From Paraflavisolibacter caeni (GTDB lineage Bacteria; Bacteroidota; Bacteroidia; Chitinophagales; Chitinophagaceae), in contig NZ_JAOTIF010000001.1 of assembly GCF_025628885.1 (NCBI RefSeq), positions 496,001 to 560,000 on the forward strand: DNA of 64,000 nt, in the 5' to 3' direction. A model generated the notes under the pieces. That model saw only the letters and a list, made by a program, of their open reading frames with translations, searched no databases and was not told the origin of the DNA. Numbering within the stretch: position 1 is the first letter of the stretch; each line of letters starts with the position of its first letter. The position numbers were made by a program, and so were the translations under genes. Of this stretch, positions 17,107 to 24,807 are shown piece after piece.

Positions 17107-17411
17107 CTACCATTGTTGATGAGTAAAACATTCCAATATTTAATGATTAGCAGATGTATTATGATAATATACAATAAATGTTTTGCTGCTAATGGTGTAT
17201 TAATTAAGTGGTTGTTTTTTGTATGTTAAGCCTATTTTTTATGAAAATGTGGAGATTATCTCGTTTTTTAGGGTAATTACAAATATTAAAATAATAATTA
17301 TTTTTGTTTTTTTATAAAGTTTTCTATTTTAGCGCTACAAATCGCAACAACTTAAAGGTGTTGCTTACAGTTTTTGTATAAGCAATTGCGAGGGCAATGC
17401 CTTTTTGTTTT

Positions 17412-17430
17412 TCAATCCTGGTTGGATTGA
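17412..17430 (+). promoter_or_regulatory. Hairpin in the glutamine synthetase leader
   Basis: Stem TCAATCC / GGATTGA with a 5-base loop, about 100 bases before the start codon. Further upstream are a smaller stem GCAACA / TGTTGC (17343-17365 region) and ATTGC / GCAAT followed by a T-rich stretch (17384-17410), so the leader could act in post-transcriptional control. Confidence 0.4.
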
Positions 17431-17527
17431 CAGTATTGATTAATAACCCTTTACCCCCTGAACCTTGGCAGTAATTCAGAATTGGACTACTTAACAAAAC
17501 GTCATATAAAATAAAAAATAAATAAAT

Positions 17528-18571
17528 ATGTCCATTGCTAAACTAGAGTACATTTGGCTTGATGGCTATCAACCAGTACAAAGCCTTCGTAGCAAAACTA
17601 AAATTGAAAAAGGTTTTTCAGGTAAATTGGAAGATTGCCCTATGTGGTGTTTCGACGGTTCTTCAACCGAGCAGGCACCGGGGGGTTCTTCAGATTGTTT
17701 ATTGAAGCCTGTTTTTATCGTTAAGGATCCTCAACGTAAAAACGGATATTTAGTAATGTGCGAAGTATTGAGTCCTGATGGTAAAGCCCATCCAAGTAAT
17801 GGTAGAGCGTTGATTGATGATGATGATAATGATTTCTGGTTTGGCTTTGAGCAGGAATATTTCCTGTGGAATCCGGAAACAGAAAAACCTCTTGGTTTTC
17901 CTGAAGGTGGTTTCCCCAGGCCACAGGGTCCTTATTACTGTTCAGTAGGTGCGCGTAATGCATATGGCCGTGCAATCGTTGAAGAACACCTTGACGCATG
18001 TTTGGAAGCCGGTTTGAATGTAGAAGGTATCAATGCTGAGGTTGCTACTGGTCAGTGGGAATTCCAGATTTTTTCGAAAGGTGCAAGAGAAGCTGGCGAC
18101 CAGATTTGGATTGCTCGTTACCTGCTGGAAAGAATTGGTGAAAAATATGGTGTAGCCATCAACTGGCATTGCAAACCGCTGGGTAACCTGGATTGGAATG
18201 GTAGTGGTATGCATGCTAACTTCTCTAACACCGTGTTGAGAACTTGCGGAAGCCGTGAGATCTATGAAAAAGTTTGCGAAGCCTTCCGTCCGGTAATCAG
18301 CGAACATATTGAAGTATACGGTGCGGATAATCACCTGCGTTTAACAGGTAAGCACGAAACGGCAGCTATTAATGAATTCAAGTATGGTGTTTCAGACAGA
18401 GGCGCTTCTATCAGAATTCCAATCGGAACTGTAGAAAGAGGATGGAAAGGATGGTTAGAAGACCGTCGTCCAAATAGTGCCGCTGATCCATATAAAGTTG
18501 CTGCACGAATCATTAAAACTGTGAAATCAGCAGAAGTTGAAGTGCTCGCGGAAGATTTAAAGGTAGCTTAA
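17528..18571 (+). CDS. glnII: Glutamine synthetase, type II (eukaryote-like GSII)
   Basis: A 347-residue cytosolic enzyme that makes glutamine from glutamate, ammonia and ATP. Length and motifs match short GSII enzymes, not the ~470-residue GSI: WCFDGSST (40-47) in the beta-grasp domain, GFEQEYFL with metal-binding glutamates (106-113), GINAEVATGQWEFQIF (167-182), the ATP-site HCKPLGNLDWNGSGMH (214-229) and DRGASIRIP (290-298). The adenylylation-loop Tyr of GSI is absent, as expected for GSII, so control is probably transcriptional or allosteric. The gene is monocistronic with a long structured leader and its own terminator. Confidence 0.97.
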   Translation: MSIAKLEYIWLDGYQPVQSLRSKTKIEKGFSGKLEDCPMWCFDGSSTEQAPGGSSDCLLKPVFIVKDPQRKNGYLVMCEVLSPDGKAHPSNGRALIDDDDNDFWFGFEQEYFLWNPETEKPLGFPEGGFPRPQGPYYCSVGARNAYGRAIVEEHLDACLEAGLNVEGINAEVATGQWEFQIFSKGAREAGDQIWIARYLLERIGEKYGVAINWHCKPLGNLDWNGSGMHANFSNTVLRTCGSREIYEKVCEAFRPVISEHIEVYGADNHLRLTGKHETAAINEFKYGVSDRGASIRIPIGTVERGWKGWLEDRRPNSAADPYKVAARIIKTVKSAEVEVLAEDLKVA

Positions 18572-18643
18572 GCTCATAAAGAGTTATTGACCTGCCCGCT
18601 TCAGAATTATTGAAGCACTTAATATATCATTACATCATAGTTC

Positions 18644-18674
18644 AGAGGTTGTCTCTACAATTGAGGCAACCTCT
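18644..18674 (+). terminator. Intrinsic terminator after glutamine synthetase
   Basis: Twelve-pair stem starting AGAGGTTG / CAACCTCT (one G:U pair) with a 7-base loop, followed by TCTTTTTTT. It lies 73 bp after the stop codon. Confidence 0.85.
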
Positions 18675-18802
18675 TCTTTTTTTGGTAACTGATCAGGTAT
18701 TTTATTTTCTTTTAACAATAGTGGTTAAAACCTTTTCATTCGTGCTCAGTCAGATAATATAGAACACCGGAAAACGGAATTAAAAAAAATAAAATAAAAC
18801 TT

Positions 18803-19363
18803 ATGAAAAGAATTTTACCATTTTTTAGTATCGCTGTAGTATTTGCAGCTTGTAGCAATAATCCTAAAACTGATGCTGCATCACCTGCTGTTGAGCAAGT
18901 ACAGGCTGTAAAGCCGGATACTTCTGGCCTGGCTGAATATCAAATGTGGAAGTTGCAACAACAAATAGCAGAAATACAAACACCAGAAAAGGCCACAGTG
19001 CAGTATGCAGCGGCGGCGCCGGTAAAAAAGGCGAAAAAGACATATCACCCTGCAGCAAAGCCTGTCGCTAAGCCAGCTGAACAACATTCAGAATCCAATA
19101 CCTCTGTATCTGAAAACAGCAACAGCAATACAGGTGCCGGATCGATAGGGTCTGAATCAACCAATACTGCTGAAGCTCCTGCTAAAAAAGGATGGAGTAA
19201 ATCGGCAAAAGGTGCTGTGATCGGAGGAGCCACTGGTGCAGCTGCAGGTGCAGTGATCAATAAAAAGAACCGGGTTATGGGTGCTGTGATCGGTGGTGTG
19301 TTGGGTGCAGGCGGCGGTTATGTTATTGGTCGTGACATGGATAAAAAAGATGGCCGTTATTAA
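18803..19363 (+). CDS. Glycine-zipper lipoprotein
   Basis: A 186-residue predicted lipoprotein with lipobox FAAC (Cys17). Residues 20-125 are low-complexity, rich in Ala, Lys, Pro, Ser and Asn (KKAKKTYHPAAKPVAKPAE), a likely periplasmic linker. Residues about 130-178 form a glycine-zipper membrane-inserting hairpin (KGAVIGGATGAAAGAVI then RVMGAVIGGVLGAGGGYVIG), typical of YMGG/OmpA-like zipper proteins in the outer membrane. Such proteins are often envelope-stress lipoproteins; no specific role can be read here. The gene is monocistronic with its own terminator. Confidence 0.85.
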   Translation: MKRILPFFSIAVVFAACSNNPKTDAASPAVEQVQAVKPDTSGLAEYQMWKLQQQIAEIQTPEKATVQYAAAAPVKKAKKTYHPAAKPVAKPAEQHSESNTSVSENSNSNTGAGSIGSESTNTAEAPAKKGWSKSAKGAVIGGATGAAAGAVINKKNRVMGAVIGGVLGAGGGYVIGRDMDKKDGRY

Positions 19364-19390
19364 CGGACATTTTTTGAGTGGACAAAAATA

Positions 19391-19425
19391 AAAGAGGCTA
19401 ATTCCAAATAGGAGTTAGCCTCTTT
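19391..19425 (+). terminator. Intrinsic terminator after the glycine-zipper lipoprotein
   Basis: Stem AAAGAGGCTAA / TTAGCCTCTTT plus three inner pairs (TCC/GGA) around one mismatch and a short loop. T-rich on the right and A-rich on the left, so it could work both ways. Confidence 0.8.
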
Positions 19426-19474
19426 CATTTGAAATCAGTTAGCAAAAATTGATGAATAGTAATTCGTTGTCTTA

Positions 19475-19562
19475 AAGAAATAGGAGCTTTGGAATGTTAT
19501 TGAGCAACTTTAGCTTTGCGAGTTGTTAAACTGGCGATCAATAACAAGAGCCCCTATTTCTT
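19475..19562. repeat. 88-bp nested inverted-repeat element
   Basis: Outer arms of 14 bases (AAGAAATAGGAGCT / AGCCCCTATTTCTT, one mismatch that becomes a G:U pair in minus-strand RNA), a second perfect 8-bp stem GTTATTGA / TCAATAAC (19496-19503, 19538-19545) and an inner CAACT / AGTTG pairing. It folds as a long branched hairpin. It lies 60 bp after the stop of the minus-strand gene at 19623 and has no T-run, so it could be a small palindromic (MITE/REP-like) element or a structured RNA. Confidence 0.65.
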
Positions 19563-19622
19563 CTGTGTATTATTCAAAAAATGATTACTCCATTGGGAAA
19601 CACTTTATCAGGATATTCGCGA

Positions 19623-20048
19623 TTATGCATTTTCCCATACTGTTTTACTGGTAGCTTTTACCTGCAATGTTCCATTTGATGATAATACCACATTCTTAAG
19701 TTTGTACAAACCTGGTTTCAAATCTTCTGGCACAGAAAGTCCTTCAACCGTAGCTTGTGCTGGAAGGCTGCCGCCATCTCCATTGTTAATAGTTGCAAGA
19801 ACTTCTATGTTCTTCATGGGGCAGAAATACATAGTCATTCTACCTTGATCACTTTCCAGGCGTACTGGTGAAATGTTTACAGTCACTGTTTCGCCATGGG
19901 TTAATCTTTCTTCCTTCATTTTTTGTTGTAGCACGTGTGGCTGGGAGTAGGAAGAAATGACCACTTGAGTTGACTTTCCAGGATCTGGCGCCGGGCTTTT
20001 TTTAGCACCAAAAAGATTGCTGAAAAGGGAGGTGTTTTCTTTTTTCAT
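19623..20048 (-). CDS. Hypothetical protein, 141 residues
   Basis: The ATG at 20048 (MKKENTSLFSNLFGAKKSP) is chosen over one at 20090 because the intervening 14 residues add nothing recognisable. No signal peptide. After a Lys/Pro-rich N-terminus there is a mixed beta-rich region (VVISSYSQPHVLQQKMKEE, TVTVNISPVRLES, MYFCPMKNIEVLATINN) and a C-terminal segment LPAQATVEGLSVPEDLKPGLYKLKNVVLSSNGTLQV that looks like a small beta domain. No family recognised. It is monocistronic, with no clear promoter. Confidence 0.6.
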   Translation of the reverse strand: MKKENTSLFSNLFGAKKSPAPDPGKSTQVVISSYSQPHVLQQKMKEERLTHGETVTVNISPVRLESDQGRMTMYFCPMKNIEVLATINNGDGGSLPAQATVEGLSVPEDLKPGLYKLKNVVLSSNGTLQVKATSKTVWENA

Positions 20049-20574
20049 AGCGTTTATTTTAAGTGTTAATGAAACTGTGAAAGGGTACACCTAGTTTGAC
20101 AAAACAACAATATTATTCATGAGTTTCCTTTAAACACATGAGTTAAGCCTGTTGTTACTTGGAAGCAGTAGTTTGTTAGTTCTTCTCCCTTTTCTAAATC
20201 TAAATGCGGTTTGTTAAGGGTCATCAAAGAAAGTGATTCAGCTAGCGGTCTAATTAATGCTAAAAAGAAGAACCTGTTCTATTTTTTAAGACAGCCATCT
20301 TTTTTGATTAGCTGCATACTAAATTTAGAAAAAATAATTGAAAAAAATATAAAAACAAAAATAGTTTTCAGGGCATAAATTATGGATCATGAAATGAATG
20401 AAACGCGTTTAAAAGTTAAGCAAATTATACTGATATTGAATTCATTATCCATGGCTGGAATGATGTTCTGTTACCCGGACCCTGTTTGTAGTGGCAAGTA
20501 CTAACTGCCTTTCAATATTTATTTGTCTGATCATATGCAACAATGATTTTAAATAACTTGCTAATTTTGTTAGC
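20049..20574. other. AT-rich spacer with one tiny reading frame
   Basis: A 526-bp gap between divergent genes, A/T-rich around 20280-20370. It contains a 40-codon frame (20382-20504). Just before the TcmP-like gene there is a perfect TAATTTTG (20562-20569), a possible -7 element that would place transcription almost at the start codon; no matching -33 box is present. Confidence 0.5.
20382..20504 (+). CDS. Possible 40-residue peptide upstream of the TcmP-like gene
   Basis: ATG-initiated 40-codon frame. It begins MDHEMNETRLKVKQIILIL and ends with a Cys/Pro-containing tail CYPDPVCSGKY. A TAGTTTTC near-match to the -7 box lies about 20 bases before it. No family recognised; it may be chance. Confidence 0.25.
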   Translation: MDHEMNETRLKVKQIILILNSLSMAGMMFCYPDPVCSGKY

Positions 20575-21447
20575 ATGCAGTCGAGTTTTCGCGTACCCCA
20601 ATTTTCTGATTTAGCTGTTAAGGACAATATAGTTGTCTCGTATTTCTCCCACTGGGCAAAGGTGGTTGTGCCATTTGCTAAAAAAGTGGGCGGCAAGATC
20701 GGCTTTCTTGATTTCTTCTCTGGTTCGGGAAAATATGAAGATGGATCAAAGGCGACTCCGCTGCTCCTGTTAAGGAATGCTGCAGCCTGTGAAGAAATGG
20801 CAAATATGCTTGTGTCCATATTTTGTGATAAGGAATCTAAAAATCTTATCAAGTTGAAGCAATCAGTAGCCAATATGGAATGCGTTGAAAAGTTGACGCA
20901 TGCACCTCTGTTTGAGAAGGGGATTTCTTTTGATGATCTCATCTGTAACCTGCAAAAAATCCGCCTTCTTCCATCACTGTTAGCTATTGATCCATTTCAT
21001 ATAAAAGATCTGAACCTGGAATTGTTGTCTTCATATATAAAGGATGGAAACATTGATTGCTTCTTTCAGATTCCGTTTTCCTTGTTGGAAAGGATGATTG
21101 AAAATCCATTTAAAGCAAAGTACCTGGAAACAATATTTGGTAAAACAACGGCTGATATGCTGAAGACTGTTTCCGGAAGGTTGAACGCACAGCAAAGAGA
21201 ACATTTTATAGTTAAAACCTTTTTAAGTGGATTGAAAAATTTAAAAGGATATCATTCAATCGTACTTAGTTACAAACAGGATGGAGATGTATGTTACCTC
21301 ATATTTGTTACACGGTATGTTCCTCGTTACCGTTTTATGAAAGAGTTGATGATCAAAAAAGGATATTCTGAAATTGTCATCAGCAACCACGAATCAGGTC
21401 AGACAGAAAAAAATAATGTTTTAGTACAAGCCGGTTTGTTCGGCTAA
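20575..21447 (+). CDS. tcmP: Three-Cys-motif partner protein TcmP-like
   Basis: A 290-residue soluble protein. The N-terminal 75 residues follow the TcmP plan: VKDNIVVSYFSHWAKVV, then the beta strand and glycine loop GFLDFFSGSGKYEDGSKATP (the family's FIDLFAG-G-x-G-SP-type signature), then an alternating region that ends in EIVISNHESGQTEKNN. TcmP proteins are usually encoded beside a three-Cys-motif (Gp37/Gp68-like, iron-sulphur type) protein; no such gene is found here. The fold resembles SAM-dependent methyltransferases, but no activity is established. Gene neighbours are unrelated and a SusC fragment lies immediately downstream, which suggests an acquired segment. Family call is by memory of the motif pattern. 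Confidence 0.6.
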   Translation: MQSSFRVPQFSDLAVKDNIVVSYFSHWAKVVVPFAKKVGGKIGFLDFFSGSGKYEDGSKATPLLLLRNAAACEEMANMLVSIFCDKESKNLIKLKQSVANMECVEKLTHAPLFEKGISFDDLICNLQKIRLLPSLLAIDPFHIKDLNLELLSSYIKDGNIDCFFQIPFSLLERMIENPFKAKYLETIFGKTTADMLKTVSGRLNAQQREHFIVKTFLSGLKNLKGYHSIVLSYKQDGDVCYLIFVTRYVPRYRFMKELMIKKGYSEIVISNHESGQTEKNNVLVQAGLFG

Positions 21448-21453
21448 AACTGA

Positions 21454-21549
21454 ACCATCTCAGTCGCAGGTGTAACGATCACCAATAACAGCGGGCAACC
21501 TGGTGGCGGTATATCCATCAGGGTTAGAGGTATTTCCAGTATCAAATAA
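21454..21549 (+). pseudogene. Fragment of a SusC/RagA plug domain
   Basis: The 31 codons after the TGA at 21451 and before the TAA at 21547 read TISVAGVTITNNSGQPGGG followed by ISIRVRGISSIK. This matches the AAGVVVSNTGQPGSGAVVRIRG plug-domain motif of the intact SusC at 27414. There is no start codon, no barrel and no signal peptide, so it is a relic of a lost SusC gene or of a recombination event. Confidence 0.75.
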
Positions 21550-21611
21550 TCTCAAATTAAAGTAATAGCTGAACCTTTATCTTTAAAATTAAAATTGTAA
21601 ACTTCATTTCA

Positions 21612-22289
21612 ATGAAACGATTAACAAGACTACTACTAATGTTCTTATTAGCGATCATTACACTTTCGATGACCGTTCAAAAAAAGACCCGCGTCATTCT
21701 CTTTGGTGACTCTATTACGCAAATGGGTGTTAATCCGGGAGGATATATTACCAAAATGAATGAGACCCTTGTTAAGAACAATCTTTCATCGCAATATGAA
21801 TTAATAGGTGCAGGCATTAGTGGAAATAAAGTATATGATCTATACCTGCGTATGGAAGATGATGTATTGGCCAGGAATCCGGATGTTGTTGTTATATACA
21901 TTGGCGTGAATGATGTCTGGCACAAGACAACTTCCGGTACTGGTACAGATCCGCAAAAGTTTGAGCGCTTCTATCAGGCTATTATTAAGAAACTACAAGC
22001 AAAGGGTATCCAGGTGGTGTTGGCAACACCTGCGGTTATCGGTGAAAGAACTGATTATACTAACCAGCAGGATGGCGACCTGAATCTGTATGCCAATATG
22101 ATCCGGAATCTGGCTAAAGCCAATAACTGCAAGCTGGTTGATCTTCGAAAAGCTTTTCTTGATTATAACTTGAAAAATAACCCTGATAATAAAGAATCCG
22201 GGATATTAACTACTGACCGCGTGCATTTGAATGAAAAAGGAAATGCCCTGGTTGCTGAGAAAATGCTTGATGTTTTGGTTGCTAAATAA
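21612..22289 (+). CDS. SGNH/GDSL-family hydrolase
   Basis: A 225-residue secreted esterase-like protein with an N-terminal hydrophobic signal (residues 1-21). All four SGNH blocks are present: FGDSIT with nucleophile Ser34, GISGN (Gly71/Asn72 region), IGVND (Asn100) and DRVHLN with Asp202/His205. These enzymes hydrolyse acyl or acetyl esters, often on polysaccharides or lipids. The gene is alone on its strand, with no glycan-degradation genes next to it, so the substrate is unknown. Confidence 0.93.
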   Translation: MKRLTRLLLMFLLAIITLSMTVQKKTRVILFGDSITQMGVNPGGYITKMNETLVKNNLSSQYELIGAGISGNKVYDLYLRMEDDVLARNPDVVVIYIGVNDVWHKTTSGTGTDPQKFERFYQAIIKKLQAKGIQVVLATPAVIGERTDYTNQQDGDLNLYANMIRNLAKANNCKLVDLRKAFLDYNLKNNPDNKESGILTTDRVHLNEKGNALVAEKMLDVLVAK

Positions 22290-22410
22290 GCCGGAAAGCT
22301 CACAATTTCATCGATAAAAATGTCCTTTTTGCCTATTAAATGCCCTGATTGGAGTAAAAAGAGGGACTTCTGCCTGATGTTTTATTAGATTTAATATCTA
22401 AACTGTTTAT

Positions 22411-22656
22411 ATGGCTGTGAAGTTTAAAGCTGCGCTTTTTTATCAGGAGTCCATTGTTTTTTACAGTGTGTACTGTGTGGGTGAGGATTTTTATAAAGCA
22501 AAGCTGGATGATTGTAATGTGGAAGGCCAGCCTCCTGCGTTATTGGCTCTTTATAAAAGCGAAAACTATTGGGAGTCTGATTGCAATAATATCCATATAG
22601 TTAATGAGTTAGGGGCAGCTATTGAGCAGCAAAAATATAAACCATCTGAAATGTAG
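22411..22656 (+). CDS. Hypothetical protein, 81 residues
   Basis: Small soluble protein (MAVKFKAALFYQESIVFYSVY..., then ESDCNNIHIVNELGAAIEQQK) with balanced composition, three Cys and no signal or membrane segment. It lies 121 bp after the SGNH gene and 66 bp before a strong hairpin. No family recognised. Codon use looks like its neighbours, so it is probably real. Confidence 0.5.
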   Translation: MAVKFKAALFYQESIVFYSVYCVGEDFYKAKLDDCNVEGQPPALLALYKSENYWESDCNNIHIVNELGAAIEQQKYKPSEM

Positions 22657-22721
22657 ATAAGCGAATACAGCATCGTGTATAAATCCAATATAACATCCTT
22701 TTATTTGAATTAATATCCTGA

Positions 22722-22762
22722 AAAATTGAATGCCCCCTGCAATGTAGGGGGCATTCAATTTT
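22722..22762. terminator. Bidirectional intrinsic terminator
   Basis: Perfect 17-bp inverted repeat (AAAATTGAATGCCCCCT with its complement) and a 7-base loop, between the converging 81-residue gene and the SIMPL gene. The T-run on the right and A-run on the left serve both directions. Confidence 0.9.
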
Positions 22763-22779
22763 AAAAGAACTGTCAGCCT

Positions 22780-23502
22780 TTACTTCAATAGAAATGAAAC
22801 TGGCGCTTCAAACCGGAGTTTGATCTTTTTAAAATCTACATTCAATGCCGGCTCATCTGCCGTGCTCATAGCTTCTGCTTTTTGTACCCTCATAGCGTCT
22901 CTATATATATACGGGCTAATTATGATCTCTTGTGGTTCATTGATCTGCAATACATCTCCAACCTGTGCTCCTAATGTTTCTGCCATAAAGTTTGCTTTTT
23001 CTCTTGCCTGTTTCAATGCCTGTGCTTTTAACTGTTTCTTATAGTCTTCTATTTTACTATGTGTAACTTTCTGAATGAAAAAGTTTTGCGTGGCTTCGTC
23101 GTCCAGGTTTTGTACCACTTCTTCTATTTGTTTTACAGAACCCAATTTGATTAGATAATTAATAGAAGCTTTAAGGTCGGGATTTTTCTTATTTTTTTTA
23201 TACCAATACCAATAGTTACCGTCCGATCCGCTAAAGCTTTGTACACTGATTTCTTTTTCCGTGAGACCTAGCTTTTTCATCCGGCTTAAGAATTCATTCT
23301 TGATGGTGTTAATGTCAACTTTTTTTCCGGATCCTTTTTTATCATATTCCTGCAAGATCACCTGCACATAAATTTCATCTGGTGTGATTTCTGTTTCTGC
23401 CGATGCTTGTACATTGACAACTCTCTGGCGGTTATAAAACTCTTGTGCGCTCACAGTGAAAACAGCAAGGAAACTTAATAAGATAAAAATTGTTCTTTTC
23501 AT
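22780..23502 (-). CDS. SIMPL-domain (DUF541) periplasmic protein
   Basis: A 240-residue protein with a signal peptide ending VFTVSAQ. The rest is the SIMPL/DUF541 domain: VVNVQASAETEITPDEIYVQVIL, KLGLTEKEISVQSFSG, and the helix KKQLKAQALKQAREKANFMAETLGAQVGDVLQINE typical of the family. SIMPL-domain proteins are oligomeric periplasmic proteins (BP26/Omp28 type) of unclear role, sometimes linked to oxidative stress. Monocistronic, with a strong terminator downstream. Confidence 0.92.
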   Translation of the reverse strand: MKRTIFILLSFLAVFTVSAQEFYNRQRVVNVQASAETEITPDEIYVQVILQEYDKKGSGKKVDINTIKNEFLSRMKKLGLTEKEISVQSFSGSDGNYWYWYKKNKKNPDLKASINYLIKLGSVKQIEEVVQNLDDEATQNFFIQKVTHSKIEDYKKQLKAQALKQAREKANFMAETLGAQVGDVLQINEPQEIIISPYIYRDAMRVQKAEAMSTADEPALNVDFKKIKLRFEAPVSFLLK

Positions 23503-23919
23503 AGTGTTTACTTTTTCTGTTGATGCAAGATTGTTGGGAATGACATAAACAAAACGGTGAAATATCAGCAGCTTAACATTCTTTTAATAAGCAATGATGA
23601 ACCATGTTTGAAACACTTGTCCTAAAGATCTGTGTACATGTAGAGATGTAAATCTGTAAGCAAAAAAAAGGGCTTTCTTTCGAAAGCCCCAGGCAGTCAA
23701 TTTTTTATTTAAGCAGTGCAAAAATAAGGGAAAACATTCTTTAAATAACATTTTGCTAATATTATTTTAGCATTTAATGAAGTACGTACAATTGAAGAAG
23801 ATATTGAATTCAATCAGCCCTTATAAATAAATAATGGGAATCGGAATATTCCTGTATGTGAGAAAAAATAGTGATCTATTATTCGAAAACAGTTTAAATT
23901 GTATTGTAACATATTGACC
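23503..23919. other. Spacer between divergent SIMPL and sugar-kinase genes
   Basis: A 417-bp AT-rich stretch without a credible frame. It contains an orphan A-run plus hairpin (23662-23689, separate entry). I see no clear TTTG-TAnnTTTG promoter for either flanking gene. Confidence 0.5.
23670..23689 (-). terminator. Orphan terminator-like hairpin, minus-strand orientation
   Basis: Perfect 8-bp stem GGGCTTTC / GAAAGCCC with a 4-base loop, immediately preceded on the plus strand by eight A (23662-23669). In minus-strand RNA this is a stem followed by U8, a good intrinsic terminator. No minus-strand gene precedes it (23690-23919 is empty), so it may end a small RNA or antisense transcript. Confidence 0.5.
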
Positions 23920-24804
23920 ATGGAATCTCAATACTCTGTTGTTTGTTTTGGCGAAATCTTGTGGGATATATTGCCTTCAGGCGAAGAAGCCGGTGGGGCT
24001 CCCATGAATGTGGCTTATCATTTGACCAAACATGGAATCAATACTGCAATGATTTCACGAATTGGTAACGATGAACGTGGTAAAAAACTGCTGGAATTGT
24101 TGCAACAGCAAAATGTTGTAACAGATTATATACAATCAGACAACCAGCATCAAACTGGTGTTGTGTATGCACGCCCGGGTGCCAATCATGAAATGACTTA
24201 CGAAATTGTGCAACCCGTTGCCTGGGACTTTATTGAGTGGAATGAGGATATGCAGAAGATAGTTGAGGCCGCCGGATTTTTTGTCCACGGCAGTCTGGGT
24301 GCAAGGAGTGAAATCTCCCGCAATACACTGCTTTCTCTTTTGGAATGTGCTCAAAAAAGAGTCTTTGATATTAACATCCGGCCTCCACATTTTGATAAGA
24401 ACCTGGCGCTTCAATTGCTACATGGTGTACACATTCTGAAATTGAATGAAGCAGAGTTGAACTTACTTGCTGGTTGGTATGGTGATTACAATTCATTGAT
24501 CGATCAGCTAAAAAAAGTACAGGACGAATTGGATATTCCTTTAATTATCGTGACACGTGGCGAGCATGGCGCAATGATCAATGCACAGGGAAAGATTTTT
24601 GAGCATCCGGGTTACAAGGTGTTGGTAGCTGATACAGTGGGCAGTGGTGATGCATTTCTTGCCGGGTTTTTGTGCCAGATATTGAATGGAGCAGAGGTGC
24701 AGCAGGCGCTGAACTTTGCCTGCGCCAGTGGCTCATTAATAGCTTCTTATGCAGGAGCCTGCCCTGATTACAAAACAGCTGAAATCAGGAAGATGTTGAT
24801 TTAA
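23920..24804 (+). CDS. PfkB-family sugar kinase, fructokinase-like
   Basis: A 294-residue cytosolic kinase. I use the ATG at 23920 (MESQYSVVCFGEILWDIL) instead of a TTG at 23899. The sequence shows the family's AGGAPMNVAYHLTKHG glycine loop, SRIGNDERGKKLLE, the ribokinase-type FDINIRPPH, KLNEAELN, IIVTRGEHGAM and the C-terminal signature DTVGSGDAFLAGF with the catalytic Asp. Fructokinases and 2-keto-3-deoxygluconate kinases look alike here; fructokinase is the closest match by motif. The gene converges with the GMC oxidoreductase gene with only 3 bp between stops. Confidence 0.92.
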   Translation: MESQYSVVCFGEILWDILPSGEEAGGAPMNVAYHLTKHGINTAMISRIGNDERGKKLLELLQQQNVVTDYIQSDNQHQTGVVYARPGANHEMTYEIVQPVAWDFIEWNEDMQKIVEAAGFFVHGSLGARSEISRNTLLSLLECAQKRVFDINIRPPHFDKNLALQLLHGVHILKLNEAELNLLAGWYGDYNSLIDQLKKVQDELDIPLIIVTRGEHGAMINAQGKIFEHPGYKVLVADTVGSGDAFLAGFLCQILNGAEVQQALNFACASGSLIASYAGACPDYKTAEIRKMLI

Positions 24805-24807
24805 ATT

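Larger units (their letters stand above)
16692..17527. other. Repeat-rich spacer upstream of the glutamine synthetase gene
   Basis: An 836-bp gene-free stretch in three parts: 16770-16940 is strongly C/T-biased on the plus strand (runs such as CCCCTCTCCCCTCTATC), 16957-17106 holds two 11-bp minisatellites (separate entries), and 17110-17527 is AT-rich with a likely promoter and a leader of nearly 200 bases containing hairpins. A weak promoter candidate is TTTG followed after about 18 bases by TATTTTAG (ending near 17332). Confidence 0.7.

Noticed and set aside
20445-20942. Minus-strand frame of 165 codons opposite the TcmP-like gene
   Set aside because: The plus-strand frame is longer and shows a family motif; the antisense frame has no recognised domain.
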